A DNA stretch of 64,000 nt from Tenrec ecaudatus (taxonomy: Eukaryota > Chordata > Mammalia > Afrosoricida > Tenrecidae), in NCBI RefSeq assembly GCF_050624435.1, contig NC_134539.1, positions 48,330,001 through 48,394,000 of the forward strand, given 5' to 3'. A model generated the notes under the pieces. That model was not told where the DNA came from and did not search any database. It saw only the letters and a program-made list of their open reading frames with translations. Numbering within the stretch: position 1 is the first letter of the stretch; each line of letters begins with the position of its first letter. The translations under genes and the position numbers were made by a program. Shown piece by piece: positions 45,080 through 57,997 of this stretch.

Positions 45080-45300
45080 ACAAAATGAAAAATAAAAGTC
45101 CCCACTCTTTTACCCACCTCAGAAAAATTCCCAGATGGTAATCACTGTTAACAATTTCTTGTATGTCCTTCCAAAACAGTTGTTTTCTACCAATGTCATA
45201 TGAAGCAAGTTCATAAAAGATACCCTGAGACCTGCTTAATATTTTGAACTATCCCAATCTTTGTCAATCTAATAAGTGAAAAAAACTCAGTTAACTTCAT
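45080..45300 (-). mobile_element. Old L1M-type fragment
   Basis: GGTAATCACTGTTAACAATT and TCTTGTATGTCCTTCCAAAA are typical of old reversed L1 3' regions. Confidence 0.5.
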
Positions 45301-45410
45301 CTCCTTAATTAAAATGAATAAGCATTGTTCCTATACTTGCTGCTTATATTTTTCTTTAAATAACTATCAATTCATGCCCTCCACCTAAATTATATTGGCT
45401 CTCAGAAGTG

Positions 45411-45891
45411 TTGTTAGGCAGGGTTGACTAGAGAAACAAATCTAAAAGCATTCATATCTGTATAGGAAAGCACTTTATATCAAAGGGTAATTGTATATTA
45501 TGAAAACGTCCCAGCCCAGTCCAGATGAAGTCCATAAGTCCGATATTAGCCCATATGTTCGATACACCTCTACAAATTCCTCTTTAGACTCACGTAGCAC
45601 ATGCAATGATGTTGAATGTAACAAGATCACAGGCCAGTGGGTGAAAAGTCTTGTGGATTCAGTGGCCATGGAAGCATCTCAGCGCTGGCGCCACTCTCCA
45701 CGTGGCTCCTCCAGAGGAAGCTGAAGCAGAGCGAGTGTGTGGCCCACCTCCTGGGAGAGAGAGAGGGAGTGGCCTTATGAGAAGGCCACACCCACAAGAA
45801 GGCATCATCAAGCTGTGGTCTGATGGATGCGCTGAACTTCACCCCCTTCACTTTATTTATTAAATTGACTTGAAACTATGTAACTACCACA
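45411..45891 (-). mobile_element. Solo LTR, family B
   Basis: TTGTTAGGCAGGGTTGACTA to ACTATGTAACTACCAC. The middle is GC-rich (GCTGGCGCCACTCTCCACGT) and is better preserved than in the copy at 35781. Two overlapping open frames of 74-77 codons are regarded as chance. Confidence 0.7.
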
Positions 45892-46984
45892 TGTGTCAAT
45901 GTCTCTATTTATTTATTTGAAAGTGCTATGTGTATTTAAAAATATACTATTTGTCACATATATTGAAAAATAAATACTGTCAGTCTTTCTTTTGGCATTT
46001 AGTTTATTTGTAGTATTGTTTCCATTGTAGCCCTTGGGATTGGGGTTTTATAATAACCACAATGATTTTTCCTGATTTTATATATCCCATACATGGTCTT
46101 TGCAATAAATTGAAACAACACATAAAATTGCAGCAATAATAATAATAAAATATCTAAAAACCACCAGCATAAGAAAAATTACCATTAATGTCTCGGTGAC
46201 TATGGTTTCTTGTATTATTTTATCAATAAATATATTTTCATATTGATAGTTACATTCTGGAAGATGTGACTAGGAAATAAATGATAATCTTTAATTCAGG
46301 ATTGTGTTTTTCTTCCTGCTTCCACGGGTAACCCAATATTTTGGTTTGTTGCTTCTTTGGCTGGCAAGCAAAGGCTTTACATTCATAAGACCATACACAA
46401 ATGCAAATGTACATCTCTCTATATATAAATACATACATTGCAAGAGTTTACTCATAGATTGCTTTACAAACGTGAATGTATTCTCTTTGTGTTGTTTGAA
46501 ACCAATTACAATATTAAGAATTTATCTAGACTGTGTACTTACTCTTTTGAAGTACTCTTTTGCTTCCTATTTCACTCCTGAATTGGCACGTGTACCTGGA
46601 TATCGAAAGCTTAAACCAATGACCTGCTTTTCCCTGGAATGTGCAAGATCTGGTTCCCTGGTACAGCTGGTCACGTCTGAACTTCTTTCCACTCCTGACA
46701 ATGGAAGATTCGGAGCCACATTTCCTTATTTAAGTTATTTTCATCAGACAGCTCATTCGAGCAAAAATCAAAATGAACTAAGTTGCATTGCAGCCAGACA
46801 TCCAACTGAGACTTTTCCAATTTCCCACTAAAATACCTTAATCAGAGAGAAAAAAATTATGACAATGGATATTAAATCTGATATACTTTTGCAAGATTTA
46901 GAAACATCCACTAATTATGTTTGTTGAGGTAAAATGAGGATTATAGTCGTTGGTCCATGCTGACATATTGAGTCCTGCATTTTT
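45892..46984. other. Single-copy stretch with a 175-codon open frame
   Basis: The frame 46304-46831 (+) begins with a run of hydrophobic residues (MFFFLLPRVTQYFGLLLLWL). No family is recognised, no poly-A signal fits, and composition is AT-rich. It is treated as chance unless transcribed. Confidence 0.3.
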
Positions 46985-47092
46985 ATTTTTATTAAACAAA
47001 TCATTTTATTGAGGGCTTTTACATATATTTTAATAAATTACAATCCATTATCACAAGTGAACATATTCAATTATTGGTATCAACAATTTTTA
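46985..47092 (-). mobile_element. Older L1 sibling family, 3' tip (split)
   Basis: AATCATTTTATTGAGGGCTT then TATTTTAATAAATTACAATC and AGTGAACATATTCAATTATT. It shares the family start but diverges afterwards. It continues at 47946 after a nested L1. Confidence 0.7.
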
Positions 47093-47923
47093 AAATCATT
47101 TTATTAGGGGCTCATACAACTCTTATCACAATCCATAAAAACATCAATTGTGTAAAGCAAATTTGTATATTCATTGCCCTCACCATTCTCAAAACATTTG
47201 CTCTCCACTTAAGTCCCTGGCATCAGCTCCTCATTTTTCCCCTCCCTCCTCCCTCCCCCTCACTCATAAACCCTAGATAATCTATAAATTATTATTTTGT
47301 CATATCTTGCCCTGTCCGACAGCTCCCTTCACCCACTTCTCTGTTGTCTGTCCCCAAGGAGGAGGTTATATGTAGATCCTTGTAATAGATTCTCCCCTTG
47401 TAATAGATTCACCCCACCCTCCCTCAACCCTCCTGGTATTGCCACTCTCACTATTGTTCCTGTAGGGATCATCCTCCCTGGATTCCCTATGTTTCCAGTT
47501 CCTATCTGTACCAATGTACATCCTCTGGTCTAGCCAGATGTTTAAGGTAGAATTGGGATCATGATAGTCAGGGGGGAAAGGAAGCATTTAGGAACTAAAG
47601 GAAAGTTATATGTTTCATTGTTGCTATGCTACACCCTGACTGGCTCCTCTCCTCCCCATGACCCTTCTGCAAGGGGATGTCCAACTGCCTACAGTTGGGC
47701 TTTAAGTCTCCACTCCACACCCCCCATAATTCCCAATGATATGATTTTTTTGTTCTGATGATGCCTGATATCTGATCCCTTTGACCTCGTGATCGCACAG
47801 GCTGGTGTGCTTCTTCCATGTGGGCTCTGTTGCTTCTGAGTTAGATGGCCACTTGTTTACCTTCAAGCCTTTAAGACCCAAGACACTATATCTTTTGATA
47901 GCACCATCAGCTGTCTTCAACAC
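47093..47923 (-). mobile_element. L1 3' end (copy I), nested in the older L1
   Basis: Family 3' UTR in reverse, truncated in the first module at 47923. Direct repeats ATTGGTATCAACAATTTTTA (47073) and ATTGGCATCAATAATTTTTA (47924) are its target duplication, with two substitutions. Confidence 0.92.
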
Positions 47924-47945
47924 ATTGGCATCAATAATTTTTAAA

Positions 47946-48395
47946 CATTATCTTTCTTCTTGAGCCCTTTGATATCAACTCTTCTCCCCCCCCTCCTTTC
48001 CCCACCCTGTCACCCCCACAAACCCTTACTAAAGTATGTATTGTTGTTACTATTTATACATATCTTACACCACCCATTCTATCCCTCCACCTACTATGCT
48101 GATGTTCTTCCCTCCATGGGGGTTATTCTGCCATCACTGCTGCCCATTCCCCCTTCCCACCCTTACTCCCCTTCCCTTCCCCTGTCCTCCTGGAATCCTT
48201 GCTCCCATTACTGTTTTTGAGGGGGTTTGTCTTTCCTGAAATCTGTATATTGAAAGCTCTCATCTGTGCCACTGTCTGTACACCAGTCTACTGGGAATTG
48301 TGAGATTGGACTGAGATCATAATAGTGAGGGGAGGGAGGATTAAAGAACTAGAGGAGCATTGTATATTTCATCAGTGGACTCCTGCTTTTAAAAG
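47946..48395 (-). mobile_element. Older L1 sibling family, remainder
   Basis: TTCTTCTTGAGCCCTTTGAT, ATCTTACACCACCCATTCTA, CTCATCTGTGCCACTGTCTG and AACTAGAGGAGCATTGTATA. It is parallel to, but distinct from, the young L1 3' UTR. Confidence 0.75.
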
Positions 48396-49611
48396 GAAGT
48401 ATTCATCTATCATCTTAAGAGACTTAAGTAGATGCTTCATCACTTCCTCTATTGTCTTCTTTCTCAGATACCCTGTGTTTAAGACAATCAGAAAACCAAG
48501 CAACATTCCATGTGCTGCCTAGTTATTCTTTTCTCAAGAGTCACAAACTCCCCAACCCTCCATCTTTAGGATTCTTACTCAATTTCTATAACTACGGATG
48601 TCAAAGTTGGGACTCCAGGGTTGGTTGTTCACAATACTTTGGAAGGTTTCATACAAACAGGGGAAATATCATGGGACAAATTAGAAATAAGCACAGTACT
48701 ATACATTGTGCATGTAGAATATTGTGTTTTCATGTTTTCCATTGGTTCTGGATATCAAAGAAATGACTGGTGAAATTAGGAACATATTATACCTCAATCT
48801 GCCAGCAAAGAATATTAAACATTCAGAATCAGTCTAGGATGTAGACATCTTAACCTCCTCAACTTTCCTGAATTAAGATTCAAAATGAACCCAAGGTAAA
48901 TAAACAATTTGTTAACTGAACTTTTTGTTGGAAAGGAAAGCTATCAAAGAATAGATGTGTTGGGGGGTGGGATAACATCAAGAATGCTGTTAGTTAAAGG
49001 AGCTGGGCATCAAAGCAAATGTTTGTTTAAATTACTCGCCCTGCCAGATTATATAGAATTGTGTATGTGATTGGTGATGTTTTAACGACACTAGAAATTT
49101 CTAATGACATCATGCCTAAAAGGTGGCTATTCCAAATATGATTAGAACAAACATGAAATTTGTCATATTGAAAACTATGAGATGTTTAAATCAGTTTTGC
49201 CCTCTCCTTCAATTACATGGTGATTTGGGCATTACCTAAATTCTTAAATAATATTTTCCACTGGCCACAAATCATTTGCCCAGTGGTGGACAGCTGACTC
49301 CTACCGACTCTCTTCCTCAAGGTTTCAGGATTTGGAATCAGATAAATTATTGAGTCATTTTTCTAATGTGAATTAAGCCACAAAATGGAAGAGTTAGGTG
49401 AGGTTTTGTTGTTATTTTATTTCTAACACAAGTAATTTGAGTTCACATACCTAGTAAATGTGAGGTCAACGAATTACACTCAGAGCCTCTTACCCCCACG
49501 TCATCTTATTTTCTTTTTTCACCTGATACTGCCTAAAGAAAGGAAGAGCTGAAATACAAAACATTATATTTTAAAGGGGCTTCAAATTACTGTTGGAAAC
49601 TGTTCATTTAA
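48396..49611. other. Single-copy stretch
   Basis: Includes a 104-codon forward frame (48452-48766) with no recognised domain. No repeat identified. Confidence 0.4.
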
Positions 49612-49900
49612 AAATATTTTTTATTGTGAATTGTTTAAAGGCATACAGAGGAGATCAGTTTTCCACTCAGCAATTTGTACATTTTGTTTTATCTCATTGA
49701 TTGCAATTCCCACCATGTAACACCACTAACCCCACTTCTTCCCTGTGTTTCCCATTTCAATTTGTCTTTTAGTCCTGACTATTCTGAACTTTGTCCTGGT
49801 GTAAATTCTTCCCCTTGAATCTCAAATGGACATGCATGTATCCCTAGTGTTGTTGTTCCTCTTATAGACCTGGTTTATGGCTGAAAATCTGAACATGAGG
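49612..49900 (-). mobile_element. Old L1 3' end
   Basis: TTTTTATTGTGAATTGTTTA, CAGTTTTCCACTCAGCAATT, ATTGATTGCAATTCCCACCA and TATAGACCTGGTTTATGGCT follow an old afrotherian L1 tail in reverse. Confidence 0.65.
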
Positions 49901-50097
49901 TGAGTTCACTTTCTTTTTTTTTTAAACTCCCCTTTGCATTATTTTTATTGTTTCTTATTTCAGTGGGCATTTATCTCACTCTTCATCCTTTTCATTGAAG
50001 CTCGGAGTTCCAGGATTATCATCCACGTAGATTTCATTTGATTTCTCATCTCTTTGCTATTGGTGGACTGAGTAGCATTCTCCTTAGCCTCCCATCT

Positions 50098-50205
50098 TTT
50101 TTTTTTTAACAATTTATTGGGGCTCATACAATTCTTTTCACAGTTCATACATATACATACATCAATTGTATAAAGCACATCTGTACAGTCTTTGCCCTAA
50201 TCATT
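50098..50205 (-). mobile_element. Short L1 3' tip (copy J1)
   Basis: T run, AACAATTTATTGGGGCTCAT, CATCAATTGTATAAAGCACA, then stops at CCCTAATCATT. About 105 bp, an extremely 5'-truncated insertion directly beside the larger copy J2. Confidence 0.85.
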
Positions 50206-50229
50206 TTTTTTCTCCTCTTTTCTTTCTTT

Positions 50230-50875
50230 TTTTTTTACATTTTATTAGGGACTCATACAACTCTTATCACAATCCACACATATACATACATCAATTGTAT
50301 AAACACATCCATACATTCCCTGCCCCAATCATTCTCAAAGCATTTGCTCTCCACTTAAGCCCCTTGCATCAGGTCCTCTTTTTTTTCCCCCTCCCTCCCA
50401 TTTCCCCCCTCCCTCATGTGCCCTTGGTAATTTATACATCGTTATTTTGTCATATCTTGCCCTATCCAGAGTCTCCCTTCCCCCCGTTCTCTGCTGTCCC
50501 TCTCCCAGGGAAGAGGTCACATGTGGATCCTTGTAATCAGTTCCCCCTTTCCAACCCACTCACCCTCCACTCTCCCAGCATTGTCCCTCATACCCTTGGT
50601 CCTGAAGGTATCATCCACCCTGGATTCCCTGTACCTCCAGCCCTCATATGTACAAGTGTACAGCCTCTGCCCTATCCAGCCCTGCAAGGTAGAATTCGGA
50701 TCATGGTAGTGGGGGGAGGAAGCATCCAGGATCTGGGGGAAAGCTGTGTTCTTCATCGGTACTACCTCGCACCCTAATTAACCCATCTCCTCTCCTAAAC
50801 CCCTCTATGAGGGGATCTCCATTGGCCGACACTTGGGCCTCCACTCTGCACTTCCCCCTTCATTTAATATGGTAT

Positions 50876-50906
<31 letters not shown>

Positions 50907-52706
50907 CACATATATACACATATATATACATACACACACATATATCTTTTTTTTTTTTTTGCATGATGCCTTATACCTGGTCCCTTGGGCACCTCGTGAT
51001 TGCACTGGCCGGTGTGCTTCTTCCATGTGGGCTTTTTTGCTTCTGAGCTAGATGGCCGCTTGTTCACCTTCAAGCTTTTAAGACCCCAGTCACTATCTCT
51101 TTTGATAGCCAGGCACCATCAGCTTTCTTCACCACATTTACTTGTTCACCCACTTTGCTCCAGCAGTTGTGTCGGGAGAGTGATCATCACAGAGTTCCAA
51201 TTTAATAAAAGAAAGTATTCATGCATTGAGGGAGTGTTTGAGTAGAGGCCCAAGGTCCTTCCGCCACCTTAATACTTAACCTATAAATATATACACATAG
51301 ATCTATTTCCCCATCCTCCTATATATATTTGCATGTACATGTCTAGACCTCCATAAATGCCCTTTGACTCCTAGCTCTTTCCTCCATCTCCCTTGACTTT
51401 CTTCCTGCCCTACTACCATGCTTCATCGCCACCTGGGCTAGAGTATACCTCTTCGCTAAGCAACCTTACCCTTGATCATTTCCCACCAGGCCTGCCACTC
51501 CCCCCTCTCTACCATTTTGGGTCCCATGTTTTTCCCTTGTCCCTGTGTTTGTTAACACCACTTCCTTACCCCCCCCTACCCCTCCACCCCAAGTCCCCCC
51601 GGAACTGTTGGTCCCGTTGTTTTTCCTCCAGATAGTTCATCCAGCCTGTCCTATTCAGACAGACCTGTGGAGACACTAACATGCACGAAAACAAGACAGA
51701 GGAAAACAAAGCAACAGTATACAACCTGACAACAAAACAACAACAACAAACCACTGACAAAGAACAGAACAAAACAGTTCACAAGAGAAAAGCTTGTAGT
51801 TAGTTCAGGGATCGTTTGCTGGCCCTTAGGAACGTTTTCCAGTCCAGTCTGTTGGGGCACCACGCCCTGGCCCCAAAGTCCACTTTCAGCATTCCCTGGG
51901 GACCTTGCCACTCCATTCCCTTGCTGTTCCGCTGCACTACCCCAGTGATTTGCCTCGGTGTGGTGGGATCAGGTCAGGTGCAATTCCCACACTGTGTCTC
52001 CGGTGCAGTCCCCTGTATCGCCCTTAGTCACTGATTGGCATCATTTCTCATAGTGGGGCCAGCCCTGTTGTTCTCTCTGTGGACTGGCTGCTCTACTCAG
52101 GAACATCATCCTCACGGCCTGGTGGGCCAGGCTGTGCTCCACTCTCTCCTCCTGCCCCTTCATCTGCTCCCGTGTGCTCTGATCAGATATGTCCATCTCC
52201 CGGAGCTGCAGAGTCAGTGTCCTTTGGAACAAATTCTTTTCAGGGAAGGGCAGGAATCCACTTAATTTATGGTGCTGGGGCCAGCCTCCCAGACCTCTCC
52301 ACTGGTTCCCTCCTCCACGCCGGGATATTGCATTCACACCTTGCGACACTGGGTTGAAGTCTGGTCCCACTTTCCCTGTGGAGATATAAACAATACCCTC
52401 CCATTGGGTGGATTAATGCCCCATGCCCCCACTACCCTTTTCTTCCTTGTATTCATCCTTTTGTTTTCCTTTCCCCACCTCCTCCACCATTGTCTACCAT
52501 GTACATCCCTGGTTTTGGTCTGGTCTCTTCCATACTACACCGTCTTCACCCCTAAAATGTTTGTATACAGTAGCTTTTTCCCCTATGCCACTTTTGCTTT
52601 TTTAAAAATTTTTTAATTCTTACCTCAGCGGGCTCATGTTGTACTTGTCCTTTTGTGCCTGACTTACCTCGCTTAGCATGATTTCCTCCAGTTCTTCCCA
52701 TGCCAC
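50230..52706 (-). mobile_element. 5'-truncated L1 (copy J2): 3' UTR and ORF2 end
   Basis: Reverse-strand counterpart of copy F. The tail lies at 50230-50260 and the whole 3' UTR runs to about 52400. The decayed ORF2 C-terminus (reversed EELEEIMLSEV text at 52665-52700) ends at 52706. A TA/CA microsatellite has grown inside it. It is about 2.5 kb and closest to F. Confidence 0.93.
50873..50960. repeat. TA/CA compound microsatellite and T run inside L1 J2
   Basis: TATA... with CATATACA steps up to 50945, then a T run. It occupies the place where copy F has a short ATATATATAT. Confidence 0.93.
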
Positions 52707-52724
52707 TAGCAAGCTCACTTTCAT

Positions 52725-52749
52725 ACTAAGGAGTCACTAAGGGCCATAG

Positions 52750-52828
<79 letters not shown>

Positions 52829-53180
52829 AGTAAGCCGGATCTTTTGTATAATTTGGAGTTTTCTTCCGAATTTTCTTCCACTTTATCCAAAACCTTCTAA
52901 AGTGATCCCTTTCAGAGCAGTTAGTCATGGCAGCCAGACACCATGGAATTCTTCTGGTCCCAGTTCATAAAAACTGCTGGTGACCTCATGGTTCATTGGA
53001 ACTTTGGGCTATTTTTTTTCTTTTTGGTGTATCTTAGATGTTTATCATTCTTCTTACCGCTAGACAGGGAGAGACCAATAATTTCACCTTAATTGGCTCG
53101 CAAGCTTTTAAGAACCTAATTGCTCCTCACCAATTAGGGTGTTAAATATTCCCTTGTGATTTATATTAGGCCAGAGACGA
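52725..53180 (-). mobile_element. Older afrotherian L1 3' UTR, interrupted by a microsatellite
   Basis: CACTAAGGGCCATAGTCTCT, GATCCCTTTCAGAGCAGTTA, TGGCAGCCAGACACCATGGA and CTCGCAAGCTTTTAAGAACC parallel 36290-36700. Confidence 0.65.
52750..52828. repeat. (CT)n(CA)n compound microsatellite
   Basis: A CT run with one AT step, then a CA run. A second tract of the same form lies at 57984-58053. Confidence 0.96.
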
Positions 53181-53249
53181 TGTCATTCTCCTCTAATTCC
53201 ATTGTCCACAGACATTTTGAAGCCCTCTCTGAGTAGTACTGTGTGCCCT

Positions 53250-53434
53250 CCATTGACTCTGACCCACAGCCACCCCGTAGAGCAGACCAGAACTGCTCCC
53301 TGGGGGCTCCTCGTATGCAATCTTTATGGAAGCAGATCACAGATCTTTTGCTGTGCAACCATTGAGTGACTTTGAACCACTGACCCTGTGGTTAGCAGCC
53401 AAGTCCTTACCCACTATTCCACCATGGGAATTTA
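53250..53434 (-). mobile_element. AfroSINE
   Basis: TCCATTGACTCTGACCCACA, CCGTAGAGCAGACCAGAACT, TTTGAACCACTGACCCTGTG, GTTAGCAGCCAAGTCCTTAC and the decayed head CTATTCCACCATGGGA. Confidence 0.92.
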
Positions 53435-55072
53435 AAGGTAGTGATATTTCTATAGGTATATGGAGGAAAAGTCTTTTGAATTATACTTGAAGCTGTATAT
53501 ATCCCCAGTAACCCTTATTTTTCTTATATTTTAATAATATTTAATAAATTTCTTGGAAATTTATTCTTTTATTTTCAGCTGCTGATCTTTGGGTTCATAG
53601 TCACTTTCAACAGAATAATGTACCAAAATGTACATGTTACTGCATCTCTGAAGCATGTTGAAATTTTTCTTAATGTCACAAAGGACGCATTCAGTAGGAA
53701 ACATGTCCAATGATCCCTCCATAACGATCTACCACCCATTCATAAAGCAATTTTTGAGAGACAATGAGGATGATATTATTTCTTCTGAAGTAATATCTCT
53801 AATTATATCTGAAATAATGACTAAGACAAAAACTCTGACTTGAGACTGTTTTTCCATCAAGTTAGAAATGCATTTCCTCCCTCTGTCAATTCAATTTTGT
53901 TTTCTGCAAAAAGTCAAGCAGGAACGTTGGCTGCTAAATGTCCCATTAGCATTTCCTGACCTTCTCAGTAGGCGCTGCAAACTGTGGACCTGCTGAGGGC
54001 ACGGAGAGCAGGAGCGTATGGAAAGACCACTCAGTGTGCTGGGGTGGTCCGCGTGCCAAAGAGCAGTCAGTCTCAGGGAAGCACAGAGAAGAGAGAAGAC
54101 AGCATCTCATTTAGAAACGAGGACAGCAAGAGCCTACAGAGGTGAGGCCCACAAAATCATCTTCTCCCAATATGGAGAAAGACACAGAAAACGTGCGTCA
54201 AAAGTACAAATGTGCAAATCTCTACTCACTGAAATAGACTATGATTTTTTTTAAATCACAAATATCAAAGAAAAGTCATGCAAAATCCAAGTGAAACTTC
54301 CAAACCCATAGAACAAACCCCAGCAACTATTGGTTCAAGAGATCAGAAAGCCACATAGCACCGTTCTTCAAATTGAGCAGTAGTGTGGGATAAAGCTGAG
54401 GAAAGCTGGGTGATCCACTATTTGGCAGGCTGAGCATCTCTTTCTTGCCCTCCGCACAAGAATATCATTCTAAGGTCAGGAGCATGGAGCGCGGAGAGTA
54501 GTACTACACCACCACAGTGTTTTCCTCTGTCTACAGATACTGGGAATGAAGAATGTGACAGACACTAGAGTCTAGCACTTTATTAAACAAAACCAGGAAT
54601 CTTTTCCAACCCTTTCCTCTTTTGCCTACCTCTGCCAGAGTCTCTCCTGACTCAGAAGTTAAAAGTAGATATGAGACATATGCCTAGCAAAAATATGTAA
54701 GCAGAAATCTCTTGGCGTTAGGAGATTTCTGTTTCCCCATGTTTCCATATAGAATGTACGTACCGTGTAGCAGACATCAGGAAGATGGTGAGGCGAACAG
54801 GTGGAGGAAGCGTGAGTTTGCTGCCATTATCGCCTACCCACCTGCCCTCAATTGAACATCTTTAGATGTTTTACAATATATTTTAATTACAACAAAGAAG
54901 TTCTTAATTACTCTAAAGTGAATACCATTTCAATAAAAAGAAAGTATCTCCTCACTACCAGGTCATTGTTCTACTGTGTAGTAACAGTGACTGAAAAAGA
55001 GGCTAGAAGATCCAGTAAGAGATTCCTACAAAAAAAAAAAGAAGAAGAAAAATGAAAAATAATTGGATAAAC
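53435..55072. other. Single-copy stretch
   Basis: 1.6 kb with no recognised repeat. Open frames at 53655-53843 and 54018-54254 are under 80 codons and not family-like. Confidence 0.4.
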
Positions 55073-55240
55073 TCATTGCCATCAAGCCAATTCTAACTCA
55101 CAGGGGTCCTCAAGGCCAGAGTAGAGTGGCTCAGTGGGGTTTCCGTAGGTATAACCTTTGCAGAAGCAGACTGCCGTGTGACCCGCCAATCTTTCAGATA
55201 GCAATGGAGTGCTGAAGCCACTGTGCTTCCAGGTCTCCTT
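55073..55240 (-). mobile_element. AfroSINE
   Basis: CATTGCCATCAAGCCAATTC, TAACTCACAGGGGTCCTCAA, AACCTTTGCAGAAGCAGACT, then a diverged head CACTGTGCTTCCAGGTCTCC. Confidence 0.85.
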
Positions 55241-57164
55241 CGTTAGACACAAAGTAAGGCAATAACAGTGGGAATGGAGATGCCTGGACAATCAAGGCTA
55301 ACTTTCCGCCACCCCTCTCCAAACGTCATTGAAGTGGGGGGAGGGGGGAGATGAATAATAGTGAAGAAAGCCTTCTCCAGTGCTACAGATTGAAAAACCA
55401 CATGGCAGGACAACACTCACGCTCTCCGATAGAAGGAAGCACGTAATATGGCAGGAGAGCCCCACGAGTACTGAAGGTGGAAGCAAAGGCTGGAGAGCAG
55501 CAAACAACCTGGAAGCACTCCTGGAAGAGGTGTTTGTAGCTGTGGGTCAGCAGCATTTGAAAGCAGCTATTCTGGGAGATCCCACGAATCAGCCTGACAT
55601 GGATCAGGGCAGCGGGGCGAGTCTCCTGTGAAACAGCATCACTTTTCCCCAATAAGAGAAGAAGGCTTCTTTTGGAGCAATGGTCAGCAGAGCAACGATG
55701 GAGGGGAGACACAGCCATGTCACCTAGACAAGCTCTGTGCACGGAGAGTTGGCGTCCAGCTCTGTAGCTAGAGAGAGAGAGAGAGAGAGTGTGTAAATTT
55801 GTCCCCATGAGACAGGCCACGGCATGGCTCTTCTCTCCTCCTTAATCTGCTCATAATGTAAATATGTATCAGTGAATTCTCTAGTTTGGAACCTGAGAAA
55901 AGAAAAAAGGAAAAAAAACCCACAGCAGTCAGACATATAGGAAGCAGATCCAAGAAAAAGTCAGTGTTCTGTTTATGGGTAAACAGCTAAGACAGCTAGA
56001 CCTCTCCCCATTCAAACAGAGGTAAATTCAAGAGAAAAGGAGTCTGTGAAAATATTACATAAAAGAAGTGTATGTGTTTTCAAGGGATTTGTAACCGGGA
56101 GAAAAAAAATCTTTAAAAAGCATTTTAAGAAAACTAAAACTTCAGGTGAAAAAGGTCATTTGGGATTTTTTGGTGCTTTCCACAAGTTTGAGAAGTTACA
56201 GACTTATTCAAAGAATAGACTGAAAGATAAATATTGAGAAATGGGTAGCCATTTTACAAATAAATGTGAGTTTAATCCCGAATAACATAAGGAAGTCCAC
56301 TACACAGTACCAGGTAAAACTGCATTAGATGGACTCAAAGCTAGATGTGCAATACAGAAAATCAAATCACTGATATGTAGGACAAGTACTGAAAGTTTTC
56401 TCAGACGACAGAGAGAAAGATGAATAAGATAAGATGTCACAAAAGATGACAAATAGAGATGCTGGGTTGAAGAAATGTAGATAAAAATGTAATAAAAGCA
56501 ATATTCAGAGATAGGAAGAAAATAGTTTTTTGATTATGACTGGAGATGCGGGCAATACTACTGAACTTAACCATGTTCTGCCAGAGTTTTTGTATTCATA
56601 GACAGGAGAATTCTACAAATATTAAAAGGGAAATAAAAAGACTCACTCCTGATAAAACTCAACTTTAGATGAAAGAGATCAACTTAAGCTAGTGTGAGCA
56701 AAGGATAGAAAGAAAAGAATCGATCTATGTCATATTGTAAGTCCAGGATAAATCTGGCCTGGAAGTCAGCTGAATCTGCTCCAAGGGATATCATCTGGGT
56801 GTCTTTCTTTACATTGCTCAGTTCTCTGTGGCTCTTCTTCCCCTTATTCTGTGTATTTCTCTATCATACATGTATGAGAAAGATTAGAACCCCCAGACTC
56901 ATAATCTCTCACTTGAAGCCTAGTATAAACAGAACTCCCAATATCTCTATCAATGCCCAGGGAGATATAATTGACTCCGGGTGAGTGGACATCTGAAAAG
57001 CAATCACTGTCTCCCGTGGATGTGCTAGTGCAGCTGACTAGTCTTAATTCTGGGGGTGGAGATGGGGGGCTTCATGGCTTCATGCTTGACAGTCTTACTG
57101 GAGCCAGGTGGAGTTACCCCGCGGGACCAAGAGCAATAGATGGCAAAAGCCCTGGCTCCTCCAG
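55241..57164. other. Mostly single-copy stretch
   Basis: Contains a 145-codon reverse frame (55383-55820) in moderately GC-rich DNA and a (GA)n run at 55769-55790. No domain or family recognised. 56300-56700 is AT-rich with a faint old-LINE flavour. Confidence 0.35.
55769..55790. repeat. (GA)n microsatellite
   Basis: Uninterrupted GA dinucleotides. Confidence 0.95.
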
Positions 57165-57368
57165 TCCACTAGAGTACAATGAGAACCACTCAGACCGACT
57201 CCAAACCAACCACTGGCCAGTGCTGCACATCCTCTCAAGTGTTGGTTGAACCCATTGTTGCAGCCACTGTCAATCTCCCTTGTTAAGGCTCTTCCTCTTA
57301 TTTTCTGACCCTCTACTTTAAAGGCCTGATAACTTTCTCCAGGGACTGGTCTGTCCTGACAGCAGAGT
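57165..57368 (-). mobile_element. RTE LINE 3' fragment
   Basis: ACTCAGACCGACTCCAAACC (tip), GTTGAACCCATTGTTGCAGC, GACCCTCTACTTTAAAGGCC, CTCCAGGGACTGGTCTGTCC. Confidence 0.8.
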
Positions 57369-57983
57369 TTAATGTGTCACAGGGTGTAGCGGGAAGGTTT
57401 GGAAAAGGACAACAGTGAGAACTTGAGTCAAGGCAGAAGACGACATTACAATATCAAAGTGCAGGCAAGTATGGGAAAGATTAGTTACAAGATGGGCTTG
57501 AATTTGAGGGATGTCCAGAGTTAGTAAGGATCGAAAGCCTACTGTCAGTATGTTTCCAGCTTACTAAAGGTCAACAGGTTTGTCTGTCCTTCCTTCCTTC
57601 AGGTGTTACCTGCAGTGAGAGACTCATTAAGTCAGAGGATGTTCGTTATGTCCCACATCAGCAACACAGTGCTCTCTTGTCTCCATGGCCGGGTCCGGAG
57701 GTCATTACTCAGCCTTAGAATCGAGGGTCAGCCCTGTTCTCACTCATGGCATTCTTGAGAAGTCCTGCGAGTCATATTTTTCATTTCTCAAGAGGGAGTC
57801 TTTGAGAGGTTGTGTTGGCCCCTTGTATTCTTATATGGTAATCAGGCAAACAAATGTGAGATTCTGGCTCAGGCTTTGCCAAACAGCCCCCCTTCTGAGA
57901 ACACTGAGAGCTTGCTGTTCCAGGAATTTCTCATCCGTAGACAAACTAATTTTCATTCAGAGAGTTCATTCAAAGTTGATAAA
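57369..57983. other. Single-copy stretch
   Basis: The long frame 57685-58071 ends in a microsatellite-encoded LSLSL/HTHT tract and is not a gene. Confidence 0.4.
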
Positions 57984-57997
57984 TCTCTCTCTCTCTA

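Noticed and set aside
46304-46831. 175-codon forward open frame outside repeats with a hydrophobic start
   Set aside because: No recognisable domain, no homologous neighbours and AT-rich composition. In a 64-kb, six-frame search one frame of this size is not unexpected. Transcript data would change this.
55383-55820. 145-codon reverse frame in moderately GC-rich DNA
   Set aside because: No domain recognised, and part of it is encoded by a (GA)n microsatellite (LSLSL residues). No splice-site arrangement was convincing.
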